From Astropecten irregularis (lineage: Eukaryota; Echinodermata; Asteroidea; Paxillosida; Astropectinidae), in assembly GCA_963971285.1 (NCBI GenBank), contig OZ020257.1, positions 12,724,602 through 12,788,601 of the forward strand: a stretch of 64,000 nt of DNA. Reading direction: 5' to 3'. A program made the translations under genes and the position numbers. The notes below the pieces were generated by a model. It was not told where the DNA came from. It did no database searches and saw nothing but the letters and a program-made list of their open reading frames with translations. Position 1 is the first letter of the stretch. Every line of letters starts with the position of its first letter. Shown piece after piece: positions 12,166 through 24,100 of the stretch.

Positions 12166-15100
12166 TCATGAGCTGAGAGAACGGAATTGCTGAAACACTT
12201 GCAGGATGTTTGGATCCGTGTCGCCGGTGAAGAGCAGGTCTTCCAGGGTACCAGTGTAGGCCACCACCTGATTATAATGCTGCAAAGCCAAAGAGAGAGA
12301 GAAAAACTCGTTAAAATTGTTTTGTCAACTGCTGATGTGAGTCTGCCTGGGTATTTTTGTCTGCTTATGTCTACTAGGGTGTAGTGAATTTCAAAAAATT
12401 TTGAATTTGAAGTTCTGAATAGGCTTAAAGGATGTTCCGGCAATTGATATTTAACATATTTTCTTTGATTCAAATCAATTAAAACGTTTAGTTAATGAAA
12501 TCATTAGTGAAACAAGTTAAAGGTATTGCCCAAAGTCACCTTGTTGCAAATCAAAAAGGAAAATCTAAAAAAAAAACACGACCGGAAATGAAACTTTGAT
12601 TGAAAACCTAAAAAACAAAAAACGCTGACTCACCATGACTCAGCACTTTTTAACCGAATTTTCATTCCATTTTTAGGTTGGGCAAAAATATATTTGATAA
12701 TTTTTTTTTCACTCTGGTAGGTCTTATATATTGCCAGAACATCCTTTTAGGCTATTCAGAACTTCAAATTCAAAAATTTTTGAAATTCACTACACCCTAA
12801 TGTCTACACTTGATGTCTACTTTTACACAATATTTTCTTTGCTTGTGTCAGAGTTGTTGGAGAAATCTATCAGGGCTTAAATGAGGAATAAATTTGTTGA
12901 CTTTTTGTTGGGGGGAGGGGTTGAGTCAATTAGCAATTAAGAAATGAATAAAAGGAAATTCTACACTATTGAAAAACTGTGCAATTTTGCCATTGGTTTC
13001 AACAAAAATACTGCAATAATCAAATACTAGTTGGATAACTGGCAATACTGAAACTTTTCAGAGCACAAATTTGGCTAATACAGCTTAAAGGTAATTCCAT
13101 ACTTTTGTTTTTGTCAAAGAAATGCAGATTCATTGGCAGAAATATCAAGAATGATACAGTAAACGTCATCTGTGAAATTCCCAGTCCAAATTGGTGGACA
13201 CAGTATCTTAAAAAAATTGTCACTGTTATTTTCTATCTCCCGAAGATCAAAATTGTTTTTGCTCATTGGTTTTACTCTTTTCTGGATAAATGCAGCATTT
13301 CAGGCAGGAAAATGTTTACAGTGTATTTCCATCATCACCATATTTATATGCCCTTTAAGTTATCTGTGAAGATTTCTGTTTCGGTATGCTACCAAAATAT
13401 GATACTCCCTTTAATTCTGAAACAAAACCCTTCCAAGGAAATTAAAAGGGCAGTGATCAGTTTTCAAGAACTTTTAAGAGACGGGGGAACGAAAAGAAGG
13501 AGAGATTTTACCATGAGGAATATCTGCTGCAGTCTCTGTATGCTGTAGTCATACCATGGTGTGTGGAAGGATACTCCACGATTCTCACTAGTCACTATAT
13601 GCTCCGTCAATATCATGATGAATCTCTAGAATTGGAGACGGACGGAAATAAAGAGGCTGACAGTAAGCAGAGCATAACAATAAATTATTGAAAAGTGAAC
13701 AAAGAAAAAATGACTTGAGCAGGACTCGAAGCAGCGACCTCCAGAATGCCAACTGAGCTATCCAGCCTCAGTTGGTAAGAGCGCTGGTGCGGTATTCTGG
13801 AGGCCGCTGGTTCGAATCCCACTCAATAGAATCCCACTGGTCAATTTTCCTTAGTTCACTTTTCAATGGTTTAAAATTCAGTCATAATAATAAATAATAA
13901 TGACCACCGAAGATGGATACTTCGGTCGTCCACAGATTTTTACTTAGCTATTTCTTAACATCTTCCACACCAATGAACTTGAAATTGACATATGTTCATA
14001 ATGAGAGCATTTTCTGTCTGCTATTAAAATAAGGACATCAAAAACATGTTTTTAAAACAGTGCTGTGTCTGAGTCCACAACCTCCAAGGCCAAGGCCGAG
14101 TCTGAGTCCAGGGTCTCCATACAAGGCCGAGTCACTCACGAGCAGCCGAGGCCGAGGCAGCAAATTTCACACCTCAAGACCGAGGCCAGCTTCGAGTCAT
14201 ACAACGCTGTTTTAAAAGGTAGCTAATACCTAACGGGAGACATCAAAATCACTACTGGTGCTATAATCTGGAGGTCCAGGACTTGGAAGTCCTAGTTCCG
14301 TCAATCTGCTATAAATCTAGACATAACTCCTCTTGACTTACCTGGAAGATGATGAGAAACAGGTTTTTCTGTTCACTCTGGGCCGTTTCCAGGGATTCTT
14401 GTAGGCGCTCGATCTGCGCCTCTGCATCACCGGAATCAGAATCACTGTCGTCATCATCTTCATCTTCATCATCATCATTATCACTGTCCATGTCCTGCAA
14501 GAACAAAAAGTGGAAGAGAACGTTCTCATTGGATAGTTTCGGCAACATCGTCCCAAGTCTAGACTTGGCAACAATGCTTAAAGGTAGTATCATACTTTGG
14601 TTTTTGTCAAAGAAGTACAGATTCATGGGCAGAAATATCAAGACAGATACAGCAACAGTCATCTGTGAAATTCCCAGTCCCATACAATGCCCACTTTTTG
14701 AGAAAACAGTGAAAAATGGCCAGAGTATTTCCTAAGTCTTTTCTCTTTTATATTTGATCTTTTAAAAGATCAACAACATTTTTGGTTGTTGTTCTACTAA
14801 TTTTTGGATAAATACACCATTTCAGGCGGAAAAATGTTAACGATATGTTTCTACCACCACCATCTTCATACCCTATAAGTTATATGAAAATCTGTGAATA
14901 TTTCTGATTTAGTTTCTTACCAAAGTATGATATACTATCTTTAAAGGTAAAGTTGGTCAATTGTTTGCTACTTGCTATTATCTTATTAATTTTGTTTATA
15001 GTTGTAAGAAGTCAGGGATCTAAACATTTTGGAGTTCAGTTGGGCCCTATTCCAAACCCCGCTCTGGCTCAGGCTACGGCTCTGGCTTCGGCTGAACATC

Positions 15101-18100
15101 TTTGTCATCCACATGCTAAAAATATAGGTTGTGGTTTTTCATTGAAGCTAAAGTTCTGTTTTCTTTTTCAAACCAGAGAGTCTAATTCCGAACCGCAGCC
15201 AAAAGCGTCTATTTTGATACCAGTTATTTTAGAATGGATTCACGAAATGGAGCTGGAGCTGGAGTCGGAGCCGGAGCCAGACCTGAGGTTTGGAAAAGGC
15301 CCCTTGGTAAGCTGCTGAATGCAGACTTCTATGTACTCCGATATCATTCTGAGAAGTCAGGGATCTAAACATTCTGGGGTTCAGTTGCTAAAACTGCATC
15401 CGAATCTGTTGTCTAGAGCTAGGTCTAGGTCTTTGCTCCATTGGAAATTTTATACATGCAGACACCAAGACAGTAGACCTAGCCGTAGCTCTGGGAGCCC
15501 GTTTTGTACACGGCCTAAGCTCCTGGCTTCAGACTATTATGTAATTATCATCTGATATCATTCAGAGAAGTCAGGGATCACAACCTTCTTCTTCTTCTTC
15601 TTCTGGGCCCTGTCCCTGGTATCCTGCAGCTCAGTCTCTATCTTGCTGACGTGCTTGCTCATCTTACGCAGGGTAGCGTGGATTATCTCCCAGACGTAAT
15701 ACTTGGTGAACTCAGAGCTCATGGAGCTGGAGAACAGCCAGTTGATGACGGCCGGGCAGGTCACGATCTGGGTACGTAGCATCTTGTCAATCAGTACACA
15801 GATCATCTGGGAGGACGAGTGAGTGGAGAATGAGTTAATAAAAGGCCACAGAATGCACACAAAGTTCATAATGTACATGTTACACACATCACAGACTGGA
15901 AATTTGTCAGTAACCATGGGTGAATCATTTACTCCACAAGGGGCTATGAAAGACTGCCTTATTGCAATGGGCTAACTTCGTTTCGTTGTCTTACCCAAGA
16001 CCGGCTAAGAGAGAAAGTCAGCTTTAGTCTGCATCCTTAAGCCCACCATTTGAGACCATTTTATTGCAATCCGCCCCAGATTTGTATTAACTTTGAGACG
16101 TTGAGATATAATAACCATACTGACTTGTATTTGGTGCATTTGTTCCCCCGGGTCGACACCAGTCAACCTCGTCCCCATTCTCTCGCTTGTTTTGTGCAGT
16201 ATAGCACGACCATTCCTAGTAAGGGCTCACCCGTGTTAGCTATTAAATGAATGCACCCATAATAGTGACCAAACACTTTGCTGAACAATTAGGACAGAAA
16301 CGCATCTTAGGATTAATCTTAGTGGTTCATGATATGGACCACAGACACAACAATGGTCCGTTCCAGCTTTGCTCTTAAACACATGGGTGTTTTACATGCC
16401 GCATGTTACTGAGTTTTTGACCGAGGCTTTCGTGGTCACCTGATCCAAAGGCGTCCTCCAATTGGTCAAAGTGCATATTTTAATTGACAGGCTGAAAGGG
16501 TCCATACACTGATTGCACGACCAATGTTTACATGCCATCACGTGACTTATAGTGGGTATTTTTTCATCTTGTTTGGTGAAGAACAGCAGTAGAAATGAGC
16601 AAAGGAGACTATAATATCATCCACATTCTTCTTTGCATGTTTCCATTGCTATTCCGAGCCAAATGAGATGACAAAGTACCCACTATAATGGCATGTAAGC
16701 ATTGGTCACGCAATCAACCTATTAAAACTTGCAAATGCAATAGTAATTTGGTAATTATCTTTCCGGCACAAATTTAGGACAAATTGAGGGATAACCTAGC
16801 CAGGATACCTGTTGGTGATTGCCCCAGAGTTCACGTAGCATCTTCAGAACATGAATCTGACTCTCCTCAGTATCAGCTAGTGATTTGAATACACTGTGGA
16901 ACCTGGAGGTGAATGAGATGGAGAACCATACCGGTGTGAGCTTGGATTTCCTTGATGCCACATCAGGGCCCAATTTCATGCAATCCATTACTGTAAGCAA
17001 AAATTCTTCACTTAATCTAGCAGACTTTTTTTGCTTACGGTGAGCATATTTCACAAGAGAGCTTTTCTTTCTTGCTATGCTAAGCAAGGACTATGTGCAA
17101 AAGGCACATTACAGCGCGTCAGAAGAAAAAAACAATCAAGGTTAGCCTAGAAATTCTTTGCTAACCGATTAAGTGCCGAAAGTCTTGTTCCAATTAAGGA
17201 TTTAATGAAATAAATTTCATGCACAGCATTCCTCATAAGTACAAAAATTAGGCCGTAACGGATTTCGGAAAATTGGGCTCTGGTTTTTATACAATTTGCT
17301 TATATGACTAAAGCCAGGTTCATTGATCATGGGTTCATGTGAATTGTGATTTCATAACATACCCAGTTGTAACACCCATTTTGCTTCGCACGAAGCATCC
17401 GCATGATGTACGAACTTCATTTTTTGAGAGGTACAGGGTGAGTCAAAAAGAAGTTGACTGGGACACTCAAAAGTTCATATAAAGCATGTATTCAACAAGC
17501 ACTCTCTACTACTTATTAGAAGAAATAATGTTTCATTCTTTTTTTCTTTTGTTTTTAAGCAGGAGAGAGTGCTTGTTAAATAATATATGCTATACTGAAC
17601 TATTGAGTGTCATTTGTGTCTTTTGAAAAACATCGCCAATCCTGGTCAACTTCTTTTTGACTCCTCCTGTATTCAGTTCAAACGTTTTCAATTTCAAGGC
17701 TAATTGACAAGTTTTTGCAATGATTTTTGATCTGCGAATCTCGTCGGAAAATACAATTTCCAGACAATTCAACAGTGGTGGATCAATTACTTCAGTACAA
17801 ACTGTTTGCCTGCTCACCAGACAAACCTTATGGAAGCTCTAATCTATAAAATGAGCAGAGCTGACTTACTTTGCCAGAGCGCTGAAGGAATGACTGAAGG
17901 ATTTCTGTCCCAGAAACAGCAGGGTTTGCACAAAGATGTCAATCTTTAGTGGGTTGAACGTAGACTCATCTAACAAACAAAAACAAAGAAACAAATAATA
18001 TGTATGTTTCCCTTGTGTTAATTTGATGATTATATTGATTATAAAGTTGTGTGTCTTTTTTTATTACAGACTGTATTTTATCACGGTGGAGTTTTATGTT

Positions 18101-21100
18101 TACTCTGTATTTTTTTGTAGGGCACTTTGAGGTGGTTTTCACGTGAGGCAAATTAGATCTATTTATTATTATTATTATCCTCTTTGAGTGATTCCCCATA
18201 TAATGTTTAGGGACGCCACCAACATAGGGCTGGAGAGCTCAGTTGGTAGAGCGCGGGTACGTTATGTCCCGGAGGGCGCTGGTTCAAATCCTGTTACATT
18301 AAATTTTTCAAACAATAAGTCTGTTATGTTAATATGAATTCAAATAGAACTTCCCTTTGACAGGAAAGAGTTCATGCTACATACATCACAGTCTTTCTGC
18401 TGTGAAGTTACGATGAGTTTGGTGAAATGGACCCCAGGAATGTGAAATTTCAAGACGACTGTGAAGCAGCCATTCTGTGGTGGCTTCATCCAGTTCTATC
18501 AAGCCAAGGATCATGCCATTTGATGGCCTCTGAAGAGGCAAGCTGTGATGGTATGATCAGGGGCAAATCTAACGGCCCTGCTTAGCACATCAATTGGCTA
18601 AGCATGACATTTCTGTCTCAATAAAAACAGGGTTAACAACCAAATTTCCATGTGTTGTGTATCGTTTGTGATTGTTCTTAGGCTGTTGTTCACTGACCAT
18701 GAATATCAAATGGAATTTTTAACTGTGGTTTGTTTCATTGGGCAAGACATTTTTGTGCTAAACAAATTTTTCTGCTTAAAAGCTCCATGAAAATGGCCCG
18801 AGTTGTTTGTTCCTCTAAAACCACACTCACAAGCAGGGCTTCGGGTCAAGCCCCCATCAGAACAAATTGACTATGAAGCATCCGACACCATTCAACAGGT
18901 GGTTCAGCTTCAGACCAGGGTGATACCTACCTTCCATGCTGTCAGGGTCCTGGGTAGGATTAGGCACATCATCCAGGACAGCCATTACCTCAGTGCAAGT
19001 GGCTCTGGCCTTGATGGTCTCCATGAGCTTATGGGCAATCATGGTCCCCGGCAAAGACCCTTGAGAGGCAACAATGATCTTACCATAAGCAAATGAACTG
19101 GAAATGTGCTTCAGCAAGTAAAAATGAACTCATGACGTCTCGTCTATGTGTAACTGAGCTAAAAAGAAACACCAATAACCACTGGTGTAAAAGCTCACTC
19201 TATAAGGTTGGAGCAAGATTGTCAATTGTCTCTCATTGAGAACTAATATATATCTTAATACTAATATATCTTTAACAGAAAAGATTATATGGTGTCACTG
19301 CAAACAGCCTACCTCATTTATTTACTCTTGTGATTTTGCATTCAATTACATTTTTTTTAAATCTTGCTCCAGCCAGGGGCCAATTTCATGGAGCTGCTTA
19401 AACAAAAAATGTGCTTATTAAAGCATGAAAAGTCTTCCTTGATCAAACAGGATTACCAACCAAATTTCCATGTGATGTTTGCTGCTTTTGACTTGCATTT
19501 GGCCATAACATTCACAAGGAGTTTTGGCTGGCATACTAATTTTAATTTCCAAGGTGTTTGGTGCTTCAGCAAATTTTGGTGCTTAAGCAGCTCTATGTAA
19601 CTGGCCCCAGGTATGAAGTGACCCATTACGTGCTCTGACGTTTTTTTGATAACAACTTTCATTTCTAAATATACAATATTTTATTTCAACTTTGTTATCA
19701 TCGTATCTGGTCTCAAATTTTCGGATTTGTTCAATGAAAAGAATGGTTTCATTGATTCTTAGTTATGGATTTGACGCGTTACAAATTCAAGGTTTCATGA
19801 TGATTACGATTATATACATACCAGCACCTTCCTCATTGTACTTGTAAACTGGAGTAGGTTTAGCAGGAAGTAGAGGGGCAAACTGTTCAGGCTGTGGGAT
19901 GCTCTCTACAATACGCTGATGGTATGACATTCTAATATCACAGAGTAAAAAAAAAAGAAGCTATGAAGAATCTGATAAGATGTTGTGTTACTAATCAAAC
20001 AGGCAGGTTTTCATCCGCACATTACCTCATGCTCTTGGCCAGAACTTCTCGGACAAACTTGGGCTTGGGCATTTCTAGATCCATGGAGAGGCAGCCGACC
20101 CTGTAAACAGTAGCGACACGAGGGAAAAAATGGCATTAGTCAACAGCGATGTTGATGACAGAATCTTATTCTCCATAGTGCTGCATTTTTTTGCAGATGC
20201 AGTGAGGGTTCTAGGCAAACAGGTGAGGGCGTCAAAAAAGCAAGGTCCCAAGCCTTACCATTCATCCCAGCTCCAGCGGAACTGAAAGTTGCTGAGATGG
20301 TGGGAGAACCAGTTGACAAAGCGATCGATGCAGTTGAGGTTCATGGCGTCCAATCGTTCGTACAGCATCTCAGAGGCCTGCGCCAGCTGGTTGGGTCCAT
20401 GAAATTAAGGCTGAATACAATCTTCTAATATTCATTCTAATGGGAGATTTTGGAGAACCGGTCTTCAAGTCAACAACGCACTCGCACGCAATTGTGAGCA
20501 TGCGCGCGTTGCTTTGCGTCTGCACTGTTGTGCGTGCGCATGCGCGTGAGCTGTTGACCGGTTCTCCAAAGTCTCCCATTCTATTCAGTAACCAATGAAG
20601 AGATGCCTCATATCACATCTTACGATTAACCCAAACCCAACCTCCATACCAGAGTTTATCACACATTGTTTTTCCAAAGGCTAAGACAACAAAACACATG
20701 ATCGGTAATGTCTAAAGACCTTATTCATGGTGCATCCATCCTACATTTGAAGCAGTGCAATCAAACCGAGGCTTGGATTCAAAGTAGTCTGGTACCCGTT
20801 TTCTTTTTAGAATTGGTGTTATCTTTTCCAACGGGTATACAAGGAAGGTGACAAGATGGATGCGCCGTGAATAAGACGTATACCCTAGGGAATCAAGCTT
20901 GACTTCAAAGGATACAACTTGTGGTAAGGAGCTAGGCTGGAGCTTGCAGAGCTCCAGGAGCAAGGAGGTGTAGGCCACCTCTAGCTTGACGGCATGGGGC
21001 AGGTTGAAGAGCTGACCAAACACAACCTCTACGATGATGTAGTTCAGGGGAACCTTGGCCTTCCCGTGGTAGCTCACCAACTGGACGGCACTGGAATGGC

Positions 21101-24100
21101 AAAATAAGGAAGGAAACATATAATCCACTTGATAGGGGGATCCCCCTGCCTGGGGGATGGCCATCAGTCTCCTGATGACGGGCAGAGCACACACTGCCCA
21201 AAACGCTGAGTTATCGGCTCTTCTCAGAGCCGAAATCTCAGTCTCAAAAGAGTCTAATACATGGTGTGCTTGGAGTTTGGAGGGCCTGACATTTTAATCC
21301 TAGGGCCTTTTTGAAAAAAAAGGTATCACAATAGAGACTTTTGGCTGCGGTTTGGAAGTAGATTCTCTGGTTTGAAAAAGAAAACAGAGCTTCAGCTTCA
21401 ATGAAAAACCACAACCTATATTTTCAGCATATGGATGGCGGATCTGGAGCCTGAGCCTGAGTTTCGAAAAGGCCCCAAGCAGGATCTTTCTCAAGCCTAG
21501 CAGGATCTTTGAGCAAGATCCTGCAAGGATGAAAACATCAGGCCCTCCTAACTCAAGGCATTTAATATATTTCAGGTCAATATTTTGGTTGATGAGCAGC
21601 TTAATACTTGCATTCAAACATGGTGTAACAGCAAACATCTTATACCGTGAACCCATCGTGCAAACCCTCAAAGCTAATTTACCAAACGGTTTGTACATAC
21701 CACTCCTTTCGGTCCTTGATGTATGCGTTGATGATACAGCCTAGTTGTTCTTCAACTAGGTACCGCTCAATAGAATGATGGCCAGGCATTGTAGGTCCCT
21801 GTATGGGCACAAAGGTCAAATAAGGAGTGTAAACCCTTCATTACAATGGGCAACTTTAGTCAACAAAAACACTACACCTTCCCTTATAAACATAAGACTA
21901 ATATTGCTGACAACAATCATACATACAAACACATGACCACTTGCCAACATTGTTTCATCTCTAAGCTTAGTTTGCAACATAGAGCTATATTAAAATTACT
22001 AGAGCGCTAGCGCCGCGTTCTCCGTGCGTAGACGCTTTGTAGCCGTCCTGGGCGCAGTCATTTTGAATTTGAGTGCGTGTCTGTGGAACAAGAAAACAAG
22101 AAAACTTTGACTGGAATGCCTTTCGAAGAGTGTACTCTATATGCAACGTGCAAGAACCTGCAACGGTACTGGTAGCGCGTCTTGATGACGCATGCAATCA
22201 TTGCATGACTGAAGTGCAGAGCGTGTGCGAGCACTGCACAAAACGAAACACTCATTTACAGAAGATGCGTTGGATTTGGCGAATATTGGGCTTCGATAAC
22301 GCACCTGTATAAAACACAACGCAGATATGCAAATGAACGTACACAAAACGTACAACATTTTGTGTTTTCAATAGGTTTGTGCACAAACATGGATGCGCCC
22401 AGCAGGCATCACTCTGTACATGGAGCTAGCGCTCAAGTAATTTTAATATAGCTCTATGGTTTGTAATAAGACTGGATCTTTCTAATGACCGATGGGTAAA
22501 ATATGAATTGATATTATAAAACTGTCCTCAAAGGAGTTTCCCAAGTTCAGAAGACACAAATTACCTATGCTGCATCCATTTTGGAGAACATGAATAGGAA
22601 AGGGACATAAAGCTCAGCCATTATAGAATCTATGTGGCAGATCTTTAAATCAAAAGAGGAAACTGACAGATTCCTAAACCGAAACTGAGAAAGGGTGAAG
22701 GGCTGAAGGGTGGGTGGGTCTTAATACCTCTGGGGCATCGGTGTAATCAAACATTCTGAAGACAACCCTGGGAAGTGGATACACGTTGTTGGCAGTGTGT
22801 GCAGGGACAGTGAACACTGGCAGGTTGTGCTGCAAGGCCTCGCATAGGATGCTGTCAAAGGCCAGGTATGGTCGCAAGATGCTCTTGTGGTTCCAGTCGT
22901 CGTTCCGAAGCTTGACGATCTGGGCCCACAAACAGTCCAGGCTCTGCAAGATCCAAAAAAAGACATCGAGAGTAAAAATAGCCCAATACCCAAAATTCAC
23001 CAAATCCTGAATAAAAAACTCTGCAGTTTTGAACTCAAATTCGGGCTGGATCCGTTTCGTTAGCATTCGTGGCTTGTTCAACAAGCTTGGGATGCCCTAT
23101 CTGCTACAGTGGCAATTGCTTTGGAATGAAAATTATGGGGTAAAACATGGGGCCTCTTCCAAACCTCGGCTTTGGCTACGGCTCGGCTGTCATCCATATG
23201 CTGAAAATATAGGTTGTAGTTTTTCATTGAAAGTGAAGCTCTGTTTTCTTTTCCAAACCAGAGAATCTACTTCCGAATTGCAGACAACAGCCTCTTTTTT
23301 GATACCAGTTATTTTATAATGGGTTCACGAAATGGACCTGAAGCCAGAGCCAGAACCAGAGCCGGAGCCGAGGTTTGGTAAAGGGCAGGCCCATGGTGAC
23401 TTACGTCTTCCTGTGGGTGGGGAGTGTCACTATGCCACACCCTCAGCATGGTAACATGGTCCTTCTTTCTCTTCCTGATAAAAAAACAAAAACGCACGTA
23501 ATTTTTTAAAGGTAATCATTCCAAGATTTCTAACATGAATCATACTAGATGCAACCAAATACACTACTGAAGCTACAACTGTAGAAGTGTATAAACTCTA
23601 ATCCTCTGCAGCTAACACACAAGCCAAGCACTGCTTACCACACATTACCACAGTCTCCAGCACAGGGAGACTGGATCATACACCACGTATTACCACACAA
23701 GCTGCACTGTGGTGCATAGTGTAATTCTGCTATAACGAACATGGCGGGATACACAGAAATTGTCCGTTATAGTGGTCGTTCTTTATAGTGAATTAAAGAA
23801 TCAGATTCAGTATGTATTGTACAAAACAATTGGGAGCCAAGCATGATGTTCGGTACAGCCAAATGTTCGGTATAGCGGTGTTCGTTATAGTGGCGTTCCA
23901 CTGTACTGTGGTATTCAGAATACCACAGTTACCGCAGAGAAAGCCATGTGTGGTAAACTGGGGTATGGAGGAGGATTAGGGTTATTGCCTTGGCAATGAA
24001 TAGGTGGTATAGGAAAGAAACCACTCAGCAATAAATGGACGTCTTCTCCACTTACTTGAGGTACACATCAATTTTATTCAGTATCCTCTCCAGTTCTTCA

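Noticed and set aside
20721..21194. 157-residue minus-strand open frame taken as one exon
   Set aside because: Only 20916-21090 aligns with NCBP1. The rest runs into introns past a clear acceptor and a GTATCC donor.
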